A DNA stretch of 64,000 nucleotides from Sodalinema lacuna_A (GTDB lineage: Bacteria; Cyanobacteriota; Cyanobacteriia; Cyanobacteriales; Geitlerinemataceae), in assembly GCA_900149785.2 (NCBI GenBank), contig FSSI02000025.1, positions 3,628 through 67,627 on the forward strand, written 5' to 3'. The translations under genes and the position numbers were made by a program. Below, in pieces: positions 36,335 through 44,981 of the stretch (position 1 is its first letter; each line of letters starts with the position of its first letter). The notes under the pieces are model-generated. The model had not been told where the DNA came from and searched no databases. It was given only the letters and a program-made list of their open reading frames with translations.

Positions 36335-38056
36335 ATGCCCATGAATGATGCTGTTGTTTCCTGTTACGGGCCGGGCCATCGGGTCTTAGGCAAATTATCC
36401 CCTTGGTTCGTCGGACTCGTTAGCCTGACTCTAGCCAGTCCAGCGATGGGCCAAGCCAGTCAAAACTGGGTGACTCCCTGTTTAGAAACTTTGCAGCAGC
36501 AGACGACGCTCTCAGTCCCTCCTGGGGAACTCAGTCGTCCGGTGACTCGCGGCGAGTTGGCGGAGATGCTGACCCCGATTCGTGTTGGACAAACGCCTTC
36601 TGAAGAAGGTCTCCCCTACTTAAACGAGGGGAATGGGATAGAAGTCGAGACGGTGAACCCAGGTCAATATGTCTCTCGGGGACAACTCTGGCAGATGTTA
36701 ACGGAGGAGTTGGGCTATCAGGCGGCTGGGCCGGCTCAGGAGACCTTGAACCAGTATTATCGAGATGGGATTTTAGTACGGGATGATGGGGCGTTAGAGG
36801 CGATCGCAGCGGCGGCGGAACGAGGGTTAGTGGTCAATCCCTCGGGGTCTGATTGGCTGTATCCTCATCGGTTAGCGACGCGGGCCGATGTGGCGGCGAG
36901 TCTTTGTCAAGTGTTGGCGTTGGACCAGCCTGAATTTATGGGGTTAATTCCCTCGCAGTTTGTGGCCCCGATTGAGGTTCCCGAGTTGCGGGGGGTTTGG
37001 CTGACGAATGTGGACAGTGAAGTCTTGTTTTCCTCTCAGAATCTACGGGAGGGGTTTGAACGTTTGCATCGTCTTAATTTTAATACGGTGTATCCGGTGG
37101 TTTGGAATTGGGGCTATACCCTCTATCCCAGTCAAGTGGCGGAACCGGTGATTGGTCGCGCTGTAGACCCGGAACCGGGGTTGCAGGAGCGTGATATGTT
37201 GGCCGAGGCCGTCGAGTATGGTCAGGAGTTGGGGTTACGGGTGATTCCCTGGTTTGAGTTTGGGTTTCAAACTCCCTCCTATTCAGAACTGGCGCGACGG
37301 AATCCAGAGTGGTTGACGCAACGGGCCGACGGAACTCAGACGATTATGGAAGGGGAACATGAGCGGGTTTGGTTGAATCCGTTTCGCCCGGAGGTTCAGG
37401 AGTTTATTCTCGATTTGGTGTTAGAAGTCGTCGAGAATTACGATGTGGACGGAATTCAATTTGACGACCATTTAGGGTTGCCGGTGGAGTTTGGTTATGA
37501 TGCCTATACGGTGGAGTTGTATCGCCGTGAGCATGATGGAAATGACCCACCAGAGGACTTCAATGACCCGGACTGGGTGCGTTGGCGGGCAGACAAAATT
37601 ACCGAGTTTGTGGGGCGAACCTTTGAGGCGGTGAAGGCGGTGAAGCCGGATGTGGTGATTTCGGTATCTCCGAATCCGCAGCATTTTGCCTATGCACGCT
37701 ATTTACAGGATTGGCAACGTTGGCAGGAGTTAGGGTATATCGAGGAGTTGGTGTTGCAGGTGTATCGCAGTGATATTGAGGTGTTTATTGGTGAGTTGAA
37801 CCGCCCGGAGGTGGAGGCGGCCCGGCGTCATATTCCGGTGGGGATCGCGGTTTTGGCGGGGTTACGCAATCGTCCGACGGAAATGCCGTTAATTGAGGAG
37901 AAGGTGCGGACGATTCGTAATCAGGGGTTTGCGGGGATGTCGTTTTTCTTCTATCAGAGTCTCTGGGATTGGTCGGAGGAGTCTCCGGTGCAGCGTGAGG
38001 CGGGGTTGGCGGAGTTATTCCGGGAGGCGATCGTGGCTCCGGATGTGATTGATTAG
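36335..38056 (+). CDS. Secreted GHL10-type glycoside hydrolase-like protein
   Basis: 573 residues; the ATG follows the cyclase stop with no gap (TAAATG), so translation is probably coupled. An N-terminal signal region (LSPWFVGLVSLTLASPAMGQ) precedes an SLH-like or surface-associated segment (~50-205, LSRPVTRGELAEML, ATRADVAASLCQVL). A TIM-barrel-like GHL10 domain (~215-560) follows with LRGVWLTNVDSEVL, FNTVYPVVWNWGYTLYPS, LRVIPWFEFGFQ and DGIQFDDHLGLP. The family is predicted to hydrolyse surface polysaccharide. The SLH-like part suggests attachment to peptidoglycan or S-layer polymer. Confidence 0.83.
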   Translation: MPMNDAVVSCYGPGHRVLGKLSPWFVGLVSLTLASPAMGQASQNWVTPCLETLQQQTTLSVPPGELSRPVTRGELAEMLTPIRVGQTPSEEGLPYLNEGNGIEVETVNPGQYVSRGQLWQMLTEELGYQAAGPAQETLNQYYRDGILVRDDGALEAIAAAAERGLVVNPSGSDWLYPHRLATRADVAASLCQVLALDQPEFMGLIPSQFVAPIEVPELRGVWLTNVDSEVLFSSQNLREGFERLHRLNFNTVYPVVWNWGYTLYPSQVAEPVIGRAVDPEPGLQERDMLAEAVEYGQELGLRVIPWFEFGFQTPSYSELARRNPEWLTQRADGTQTIMEGEHERVWLNPFRPEVQEFILDLVLEVVENYDVDGIQFDDHLGLPVEFGYDAYTVELYRREHDGNDPPEDFNDPDWVRWRADKITEFVGRTFEAVKAVKPDVVISVSPNPQHFAYARYLQDWQRWQELGYIEELVLQVYRSDIEVFIGELNRPEVEAARRHIPVGIAVLAGLRNRPTEMPLIEEKVRTIRNQGFAGMSFFFYQSLWDWSEESPVQREAGLAELFREAIVAPDVID

Positions 38057-38077
38057 TTGTGGGGGCGAAAAATTATA

Positions 38078-40762
38078 TTAGTTTTTTTGGTATTTGCGGA
38101 AGCCGTCCAAAATATCGGCGAACGTCTTGGGGCCATACTTTTCAAAACCCACATCGTCTACAAAAGCAAAGTCATACTTGACCTGCTGCTGCAACCGGTT
38201 TACGTCCTCGCACCACTGCCGCAAACGCTCGATTTTTGGGCGCACGTCTAGGTCTTCCTGACCCTTGGTTTCAACAATCACTACACGCCCATCGTTCAAT
38301 CGCACAATAAAATCGGGATAGTAGTTTGAAATGTCGCCAGCGGCGTTGACATAATCCAGCTTGAAATGCACCGCGAGATAGTTCTTGGCATAAGCGGCCA
38401 CGTCTGGGCATTGTTCTAGGAAAGTGGCGAACTTTAGCTCAAACTGGCTGTCACCAATTACCCGGTTGAACACCGATTTTTGGGAAATCATGTAGCCTTG
38501 ATCTTTCACCACAAACGGCCGGGTCTTGCGTAGCCCGATGGTGTCCCGGATTTCGGCATCGCCTTTGTCGCGAACGGTCAGCGCGTTAATCGCCCGTTTG
38601 AAGGTCTCGATCACCGTTTTTGTGGCGGCTACTTCCGAGAGGTTGCGCAAGGTATTGGCGGATTCGAGATCCACCGTTCTGCCAAACAGGGCGTCGCGCA
38701 CAAAACCCTTCACTTTGCCATAGAGTATGTCATAACCGCTGACTAGCCGCAGTTCCTTCATGATTGTCTGGGTGAAATATGCGATCACACTCCGGTAGTC
38801 CGCAACACCGGCACTATTCAACACCGTCGTGTGGCTTACTTCACCCGTGGTGATATCCTTGAAGACGATCTCGCGCTGTTCTTCCTCGCTAAATGACTTA
38901 TAGGCGACTGTCTGAAAGGAAAAATCACTAGGGTCGAGATCCGCTAGGTTCTTGTATTCCCGATACACCCTCGGCGTCAATACCGGGATCTCGATATCGA
39001 GATCATCAATGTCCTTTTGGGGGTTATCATTGTCTACCTCCACGATGAGCGGCGTTTTCGGCTTCGTACCTTGGCCCATGGCCTTGCGTTCGAGTTCAAC
39101 GCCCTCGGCCTGAATCGACTCCACAAAATCCATAAAGGCATCCGTACCCACGACGCTCACATACTCTTCCGTATTGCCCGGATACATTTTGCGCAAACCC
39201 CGCCCTAGGGTCTGCTCCGGCAGAATGTTGCTCTTGGCTGAATAGGCGCGCAAGCCGACAATGGTGGTCACATTCTTGACATCCCAGCCTTCTTTGAGCA
39301 TCAGTACCGAAACAATCGCCTTGTAGGGGCTGTCGTAGGAGTCGATCTCGTTGGCCTGTTGGCGCAGCCGTTCCAGCTCTTCTTTCTTTTTGCCGGATTG
39401 CGCCTCGGAAATTTCTCCGTTTTTCTTGGTGTGGATGGTTAGCACTGCCCCGGCAAAATCAGAGTAGCGGTTCTCCAGATACTCAGCCACCTCGTCACAG
39501 TTGCGCGTGTCATCGGTCATGATGAAGAGGATCACCTTCTTGCCCAGCTTCTGGTGTTCGTCGTAAGCCTTGCGCCATTCGATCACCCCAAGGTCGAGAT
39601 AATCAGCATACTTTTCGGTGAACTTCGCGCTTTGCTTCTCGGCCAGCTTTGCCCGGCTGGCTGCGTCCGGCAGAACCGGGTGCTTGACTACATTCTGCGA
39701 AATCGCCTCGACCAAGGCATAATCGGCCACGGTTTGCACGAAGATTGCGCCGTTGTTATGCTTGGGCGTTGCCGTTACATCTACTTGCAGGCTTAAGGCG
39801 CTATCCTTCTGTAACAGCCGGTTATGAATATCCTCAATCGACTTGAACCATGCCAGCTTCGCATCGTGGATATGGTGCGCCTCGTCGTTAAGAATCATCA
39901 GTTCGTCGATGTCCCGCACAATCATGCCCAGATCCACATTAGAATCGGTGGTCTTGCCTGTCGGCCGTTTCCCGAAGAAATAGTCCATGGTGTTCTCGTC
40001 GTCGGGTGAGGGCATGACCTCCTCGCCAGAATAGACCCGATGGATATTAGTCAGGAAGATATTACCCGTGGCACGGGTCACGTTCACCTCATCTTGCTTA
40101 TGCAGGGTAAGCTGAAAGTCGTCGCGCCAGTTGCGTCCGTCATAGCCATTGTCCGGTAGCACCGGATCGTCGAAGAAAATCCGCAGGCCCTGGAAGTCGT
40201 GATAAATCCGGTCTAGCACGATGATGTTGGGTGCGATGACCAGAAAATTGCGCGACAATTCCGAAGCAGGTTCATAGAGCTTGTGGTAGAAGCTCCACGC
40301 CAGGGCCAAGCTCATCACCTTGGTTTTGCCGCTGCCGGTGGCCATTTTGATGACATAGCGCCGCCAGCTCTCGTCAAACATCCCCGCTGACACCGCGCCG
40401 CTGGAATCGAAGCGCATCAGGTCATATTTATCCTTTGCCTTCACCACGTCGTAGAGATAGACAATGGTTTCAATGGCCTCGCGCTGGGCGAAGTAGTAAC
40501 GAAAGTTGAACGTACTGCCGTCGGCTTTGAGCAGCAGGTGCGGCTCCTCGAACCACCAGTTGAGCAGGCTCTTGCTGGTATCGCTCGCGTCCTCATAGCC
40601 GCTGTCGCGAAACTCCTTCACCTTGCGGCGCAGCTGCGCAACTAGGGGCGGCATGAGCTTGTCCATGGTGTTCTCGCGCAAAGCCTCGTCTGCCGGGAAC
40701 CAGCGAACCTCCGGGTCGAGGATCGCGTGCGGGGAGTCGGGGAAGTCGGGGTGTAGTGCCAT
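38078..40762 (-). CDS. res: Type III restriction enzyme, Res subunit
   Basis: About 894 residues from ATG 40762 (TTG 40768 is the alternative). A superfamily 2 helicase core contains VIKMATGSGKTKVMSLAL (Walker A), MILNDEAHHIHD (DEAH-like box), VDVTATPKH and EQTLGRGLRKMYPG (motif VI). The C-terminal nuclease domain has YYPDFIVRLNDGRVVIVETKG, read as PDF...ETK, a PD-(D/E)XK active site. With the Mod subunit it cleaves DNA after ATP-dependent long-range communication between unmethylated sites. It is last in a four-gene overlapping operon and converges on the GHL10 gene with a 21-base gap. Confidence 0.92.
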   Translation of the reverse strand: MALHPDFPDSPHAILDPEVRWFPADEALRENTMDKLMPPLVAQLRRKVKEFRDSGYEDASDTSKSLLNWWFEEPHLLLKADGSTFNFRYYFAQREAIETIVYLYDVVKAKDKYDLMRFDSSGAVSAGMFDESWRRYVIKMATGSGKTKVMSLALAWSFYHKLYEPASELSRNFLVIAPNIIVLDRIYHDFQGLRIFFDDPVLPDNGYDGRNWRDDFQLTLHKQDEVNVTRATGNIFLTNIHRVYSGEEVMPSPDDENTMDYFFGKRPTGKTTDSNVDLGMIVRDIDELMILNDEAHHIHDAKLAWFKSIEDIHNRLLQKDSALSLQVDVTATPKHNNGAIFVQTVADYALVEAISQNVVKHPVLPDAASRAKLAEKQSAKFTEKYADYLDLGVIEWRKAYDEHQKLGKKVILFIMTDDTRNCDEVAEYLENRYSDFAGAVLTIHTKKNGEISEAQSGKKKEELERLRQQANEIDSYDSPYKAIVSVLMLKEGWDVKNVTTIVGLRAYSAKSNILPEQTLGRGLRKMYPGNTEEYVSVVGTDAFMDFVESIQAEGVELERKAMGQGTKPKTPLIVEVDNDNPQKDIDDLDIEIPVLTPRVYREYKNLADLDPSDFSFQTVAYKSFSEEEQREIVFKDITTGEVSHTTVLNSAGVADYRSVIAYFTQTIMKELRLVSGYDILYGKVKGFVRDALFGRTVDLESANTLRNLSEVAATKTVIETFKRAINALTVRDKGDAEIRDTIGLRKTRPFVVKDQGYMISQKSVFNRVIGDSQFELKFATFLEQCPDVAAYAKNYLAVHFKLDYVNAAGDISNYYPDFIVRLNDGRVVIVETKGQEDLDVRPKIERLRQWCEDVNRLQQQVKYDFAFVDDVGFEKYGPKTFADILDGFRKYQKN

Positions 40763-40764
40763 CG

Positions 40765-40932
40765 TCAACCTTTATCTTTCTCTATAGTTTCACCGGGTTC
40801 GAGTCGCACTAGCTGCCCGTTTTGGTAGATGACGGCGTATTGACCGAGTCGTTGTTTTTGTTCCAGTGCCTTGACAACTGCACGCTGCAAGACTTCTTTT
40901 GCTTGTTGTGACAGGCGTTGTGTTTCATTCAT
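40765..40932 (-). CDS. 55-residue protein, probable partner of the zeta-type kinase
   Basis: A small gene whose ATG lies at 40932, overlapping the kinase stop by eight bases, and whose stop (40765-40767) abuts the res start. The product begins MNETQRLSQQAKEVLQRAVV, continues with KALEQKQRLGQYAVIYQNG and ends in a charged tail. The N-terminal helix and C-terminal beta-like segment, and the strict linkage to the kinase gene, suggest an antitoxin or regulatory partner. Similar short proteins accompany zeta-type kinases in other bacteria as far as I recall. It is easily missed in automated annotation. Confidence 0.65.
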   Translation of the reverse strand: MNETQRLSQQAKEVLQRAVVKALEQKQRLGQYAVIYQNGQLVRLEPGETIEKDKG

Positions 40933-41506
40933 GTGGCATCTCTTTTAACATGGCATCGTAACGTGTTTGGTCTTCCACTTGCCGACCAGCGACATCCTGA
41001 TAAAAGATCACGGTGGGGGTTTCTCCAGAGTTATCGAGACAAACAGTCAAACTGCACAAGGGCGCATAGTGTTTCAGGAGATTGGCGATACTACGTGGAT
41101 AACGGCGGGCGATGGACTCACGCGGAATATCATGACCACCATGGGCGACTCGTTCAGCAACGCGCGCGATGGACATCTCAATGCTTGGCAGCCACAAATA
41201 GTAAAGATAGACCTGCCAACGGTCAGCTAGCAACTGCCGTATCAATTGCAAATAGGTTTTTCCGGATAGGGTTGTCTCGAAGGCGAAATCTTCGCGACGC
41301 TCGATGTATCGGTTAATTTCACGCAGAAATAGCCGACTTGCGGCTAGCCACTCACGTTCCGGCGATAGGGGTGATAGCCCAGCAGCAATCAGATCGGCAT
41401 TGACGAAATTCCGGCAATTTGCTACCTCAGGCAGCCAATTCATGGCGAACGTGGTTTTACCGGCCCCGTTCGGTCCGGCGACGATAGTGCAGATAGGCGC
41501 ACTCAT
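40925..41506 (-). CDS. Zeta-toxin-like P-loop kinase
   Basis: 193 residues starting MSAPICTIVAGPNGAGKTTF; Walker A GPNGAGKTT occupies residues 11-19. FVNADLIAAGLSP and FAFETTLSGKTYLQLI follow, the arrangement of zeta/PezT-type kinases, with an Asp after the second strand and a positively charged lid (ARVAERVAHGGHDIP, ESIARRYPRS). Classical zeta toxins phosphorylate UDP-N-acetylglucosamine; many relatives have unknown substrates. Its start overlaps the mod stop by four bases (ATGA) and its stop overlaps the small downstream gene. The gene is therefore embedded in the restriction operon. Confidence 0.8.
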   Translation of the reverse strand: MSAPICTIVAGPNGAGKTTFAMNWLPEVANCRNFVNADLIAAGLSPLSPEREWLAASRLFLREINRYIERREDFAFETTLSGKTYLQLIRQLLADRWQVYLYYLWLPSIEMSIARVAERVAHGGHDIPRESIARRYPRSIANLLKHYAPLCSLTVCLDNSGETPTVIFYQDVAGRQVEDQTRYDAMLKEMPHE

Positions 41507-43638
41507 ACCGTAACCTCCACAATGGTCATGGTGTCGTTACCAAAAATATCCACCACCTTGACTGCAATCTTGTGCCGCCCTGAGATCACCTCATGGGCCA
41601 CGCTTTTCAGCTCCAGTGAGCGATCTTTCTTGGTGCGGAAGCTCTGCCACTCGTTTTCAAAGATAAAATCGCCAGTCCATTCCTCACGAATTTCGCCGCT
41701 TGCGGGGTCTTTCACCCGGATGATTTCGCGTTTGCTTTCAAAGTCGAAATCGACGCTCCAATAATCGATCCAGTCTGTCCAATGTTGGGTAAGCGGTTCG
41801 CGCTGGATCATGCCTTTCTTGTCCTTGATCAGCTTCACAATTTGCCCCTTCTCGACCACAATCTGGCTCCCCGACTTTTTCTTGCTCAGGGCTTCTTCGG
41901 CCTGGGCGATACTGTCTTGGGAGTAGAAAACAGAAAAGTCGGTCAACTCGACTGCAACTGTGGGCGGCTGGCCTTTCTTCCTCTTCTTCACATGAGGCTT
42001 GACCTCGATGTAGCTGACATCGTGGAAAACCACCTGATTTTTCTCTACTGCTCGTTTGTCGAAAACCTCGGCAGGGATGTATTTGGGCGCGATGTCGATA
42101 CCTTTGCCCCGTGCTTCGTCAAGCACGTTGGGAAACAGTCCCATCTCGAACTCGAAGCCAAGGATATCTACCTTGGTGATGTGCTTTTTGCGGCATTCCA
42201 GGATAATCTCTTCGACGAACAGCCGCGTCACTGGCAGGTTCACCGGCCCCACCGCTACCAGTCGCCCGGCCTTCTTGCCGTGAAACTGCGCGAACTGTTC
42301 GACTTTTTCTGCCCGGTAAGCATTCAAAATCAGGTCGAGAAATGCGGCTTCTTTCTGCGCTAACTGCTGTCGTTGTTCATCTTCGCGCAGGTTGGGGTTG
42401 ATACCTACAAAGTGCTGACGCTCGTATTTACCGAGGTTGAGGATTTCAAAGGCGCGGTAGTTCTTGCCGTTGGCTTTAAGCTGTCGCTGCACGCCAATCA
42501 TGCGCTTGCGGGTAGTGTGGATAGCGAATTTGCCGAGATCAGTACAAATCCATTTGCGGCCCAGCTTCTCCGCCACCGCTGCTGTGGTGCCAGAGCCGCA
42601 GAAAAAGTCAGCGACGAGGTCGCCTTCGTTGGAGGATGCTTTGATGATGCGATCAACTAAAGTTTCTGGTTTTTGAGTTGTATAGCCTAGATTTTCTGTC
42701 CGGTCTGCTGGCTGTAACATTGAAAGTCGCCAAACATCATCAACAGATCGTCGATCTGTTTCTATGTACACAACTTTTCCATTTTTATCCTTTGCATTCA
42801 CCAGTTTCTGGGTGTTTTTATCCCATACACGTTTTATTTGACGTACTGTTTCGCCCCGTTGTTCATATTGTCTTTCAAACACTTTCTTTTCTGATTTTGA
42901 ATACCACAAAATAGTGTCATGGTTCGAGGCAAACCGATTGATGTTTCCTTGCATCTTATTATAGTAATACCAAACCACTTCATTGCAAAACCTATCTGCA
43001 CCAAAGATTTCATCCAGTACAGATCGCATAAGATGGCTAACATGCCAATCGCAATGCACGTAAATACTTCCATCCTCTGCCAGCAGATCCCGCATAAGAA
43101 TCAGCCGCTCATAGATCATGCTGATAAACGAATCCGCCCCCTTCCCCCAAGTGTCACGGTAGGCGATTTCTTCGAGAATGTTGGGCTTCTTGGTGAAGGT
43201 ATCGCCCCCGATCTCGATATCCATGGAGAAATCCGCGCCTACATCGAACGGCGGGTCAATGTAGATCAACTTCAGCCCGCCCTGGGCCTCGATCGCTTCC
43301 CGCAGTGGCCCATTCTTAAGTGATGACAAAACCAGCTTGTTATCGCCCCAGATCAGCTTGTTCGTCCAGCCCTTGAGCTGCCGCCCGCGCGCATCCACAT
43401 CAAACAGGCTCATCTGCATCGCCGTATCTGACGGCTTCTCGGCCCGTGGCTCATCCACCTGCTCAATAGTCTGAAACGGTAGCACGAGATTGCAGACCTC
43501 ATTCGTTTTGCCATTCCAGACCAACTCCACCTCTCGCTTGTCCTCAAACAACCAGAAGCGATACTTCTCTGGCAGTTCCTTATCTGCTTCGAGATAGCGG
43601 ATGATCTCCTGTTTTTCCTGGTCGGTCAGTTTCAGCAT
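41503..43638 (-). CDS. mod: Type III modification methyltransferase, Mod subunit
   Basis: 711 residues. The order is that of beta-class N6-adenine/N4-cytosine methyltransferases: catalytic LIYIDPPFDVGADF (motif IV) first, then a target-recognition region (~225-320), then SAM-binding VADFFCGSGTTAAVAEKLG (motif I). The C-terminal third is large and lacks known catalytic motifs. It determines the recognition site for the Res subunit and protects host DNA. A purine-rich AAGGG lies upstream of the ATG. It is the first gene of the operon. The recognition sequence cannot be predicted from the protein. Confidence 0.92.
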   Translation of the reverse strand: MLKLTDQEKQEIIRYLEADKELPEKYRFWLFEDKREVELVWNGKTNEVCNLVLPFQTIEQVDEPRAEKPSDTAMQMSLFDVDARGRQLKGWTNKLIWGDNKLVLSSLKNGPLREAIEAQGGLKLIYIDPPFDVGADFSMDIEIGGDTFTKKPNILEEIAYRDTWGKGADSFISMIYERLILMRDLLAEDGSIYVHCDWHVSHLMRSVLDEIFGADRFCNEVVWYYYNKMQGNINRFASNHDTILWYSKSEKKVFERQYEQRGETVRQIKRVWDKNTQKLVNAKDKNGKVVYIETDRRSVDDVWRLSMLQPADRTENLGYTTQKPETLVDRIIKASSNEGDLVADFFCGSGTTAAVAEKLGRKWICTDLGKFAIHTTRKRMIGVQRQLKANGKNYRAFEILNLGKYERQHFVGINPNLREDEQRQQLAQKEAAFLDLILNAYRAEKVEQFAQFHGKKAGRLVAVGPVNLPVTRLFVEEIILECRKKHITKVDILGFEFEMGLFPNVLDEARGKGIDIAPKYIPAEVFDKRAVEKNQVVFHDVSYIEVKPHVKKRKKGQPPTVAVELTDFSVFYSQDSIAQAEEALSKKKSGSQIVVEKGQIVKLIKDKKGMIQREPLTQHWTDWIDYWSVDFDFESKREIIRVKDPASGEIREEWTGDFIFENEWQSFRTKKDRSLELKSVAHEVISGRHKIAVKVVDIFGNDTMTIVEVTV

Positions 43639-43985
43639 TGGATGCCCTTATCTTTTATCCGTAAAAACCCCAAATATCTGATTTCGACTTGGCTCAAACT
43701 GAATCAACCCAGCCAACGCCGAATGCCCACAGTCGATTCACATCTCGCACCTTAACTGCGTCCCCGTGGTGCGATCTCCTATAAAACTGCCACCAGGATA
43801 CTACAAGTTACCCCCGCCAGACAACTCCGATACCATCACCGCTGGGGCCGTGATGATATCCTGGACTTTGCCCCATCGTTCGCCTTGAGTTGTCGGCTGT
43901 TTCACTTAGCCCACCTCACTTTGTTCGAAATAAAGATCGCTCGCACATCCGGTGCAGCTAAGGGTTATACTCTACAGACAATTGT
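43639..43985. other. Intergenic region upstream of the restriction operon
   Basis: About 347 bases between the mod start and the stop of the KTSC gene. I see no conserved open frame, tRNA or repeat. It must contain the promoter for the minus-strand restriction operon. Confidence 0.4.
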
Positions 43986-44180
43986 TTAACAATGGTAGCG
44001 TTCTCGAATATGGTGAGCGTAATATTTTCCATGAGAGCTAGCATCAAGAAGCCCAAGAAAAATGTTCTGCGGTACTCGGCAAAAGATATAAGTACCACTA
44101 TCTTTGAATTGGATCTGCATTCGTCGGTTACTTGAATCATAACCGACAGCAGTTATGGCTGAGGAACGAACGGAAATCAT
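43986..44180 (-). CDS. KTSC-domain small protein
   Basis: 64 residues from ATG 44180 (a start two codons earlier is possible). The sequence MISVRSSAITAVGYDSSNRR, followed by MQIQFKDSGTYIFCRVPQ and a tail containing HGKYYAHHIRERY, fits the KTSC domain, named for a conserved Lys-Thr-Ser-Cys set seen in lysyl-tRNA-synthetase-associated and phage-linked proteins. Not all four namesake residues are evident here. The function is unknown; such genes are frequent in mobile islands. Confidence 0.75.
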   Translation of the reverse strand: MISVRSSAITAVGYDSSNRRMQIQFKDSGTYIFCRVPQNIFLGLLDASSHGKYYAHHIRERYHC

Positions 44181-44205
44181 CTTCATCTAAAGCCAACCTG
44201 AATAA

Positions 44206-44454
44206 TTAGTGTTCAGTATCACGTGGTGGGTTGGGATCATTACCTGGAGCTATGGTGTCCTTACTACGAATTTTTCCGTCCTTCCCTTTCGTCGTAAGTT
44301 CTCCCCCACCTGACTTACGTAGCATTTCTCGGGCTTCATTCTCAGCTTCTTTCTGAGTCGAATGCAATCCAGCCGCTTTTGAAGCGGAATTTTTCTTGTT
44401 GGCCCAATTTCCATCAGAGTTACGGTAAACCATGCGATCCTGATCTTTTGACAT
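44206..44454 (-). CDS. DUF2188-domain small protein
   Basis: 82 residues from ATG 44454 (MSKDQDRMVYRNSDGNWANK), with HSTQKEAENEAREMLRKSGG and a hydrophilic tail rich in K, D and P. This is the DUF2188 pattern, in which a YxxGxWxxK segment is followed by T(K/Q)xEAxxxA. The function is unknown. Such proteins are common in accessory regions. An in-frame start nine codons upstream is less likely. Confidence 0.75.
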   Translation of the reverse strand: MSKDQDRMVYRNSDGNWANKKNSASKAAGLHSTQKEAENEAREMLRKSGGGELTTKGKDGKIRSKDTIAPGNDPNPPRDTEH

Positions 44455-44609
44455 AAGCCTTGTCCTCACTATAGGGTTCAATTTTTGCCATGCTAGCGCT
44501 TTTACTAAGAGATCAGCTAATAGTGAGGTGGCATTTTTGGTGTGGATTACCGAACATTTTATTAAACAGCAACTATATGTAGCATTTTTGGCGTCCGGGT
44601 TGGCAAAGT

Positions 44610-44678
44610 CTATAGCAAGAGTTTGCTAAAAGCTTGATGGTTCTGGGAGGGGGCAGAAGTATGGCTAACCACAATCAT
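44610..44678 (-). pseudogene. Remnant of a DUF3368 (PIN) toxin gene
   Basis: The ATG at 44678 overlaps the UPF0175 stop as ATGA, the usual coupling of this antitoxin/toxin pair. The frame reads MIVVSHTSAP and ends after 22 codons. Family toxins start MIVVSDTSP; here the catalytic Asp of that motif is His and similarity vanishes immediately. The rest of the toxin is absent from the 190 bases downstream. Identification rests on ten residues and the position. Confidence 0.5.
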
Positions 44679-44920
44679 CGCCAGTCATTGGTGTCTAAAC
44701 TCCTAAAATCCTCCGTTAGCCCTTCAATATCATAGTGCAGAAGAATTTGTCGAGATGATAGGACTCGTTGAAATTGAAGCTGATCAAGTCCTGCAAGATG
44801 ACTGGCTTGTTCCAGGGTTAACCGCTCTTGCTGAAATAAAAGAATGGCAATTTCTTGTAACATCTCTGACCGAGAGAGTTGGGCTGACTTGAGGATATAA
44901 TCTGGAATGACAAGACTCAT
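44675..44920 (-). CDS. UPF0175-family antitoxin (toxin lost)
   Basis: 81 residues from ATG 44920 (MSLVIPDYILKSAQLSRSEM). The motif LQEIAILLFQQERLTLEQAS, then HLAGLDQLQFQRVLSSR and a tail starting LLHYD, is that of UPF0175, a small helix-turn-helix-like antitoxin normally followed by a DUF3368 PIN toxin. Here the toxin is reduced to a stub, leaving a solitary antitoxin that could act as an anti-addiction factor or regulator. It lies 61 bases downstream of vapC on the same strand. Confidence 0.85.
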   Translation of the reverse strand: MSLVIPDYILKSAQLSRSEMLQEIAILLFQQERLTLEQASHLAGLDQLQFQRVLSSRQILLHYDIEGLTEDFRSLDTNDWR

Positions 44921-44981
44921 AATTCCTCCAATTTTGGTTCTTGATGATTTGGGACTATGTTGATTGGCATTGATCGTACAT

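Noticed and set aside
43958..44140. 60-codon frame overlapping the KTSC gene
   Set aside because: The other frame matches the KTSC family; this is its shadow.
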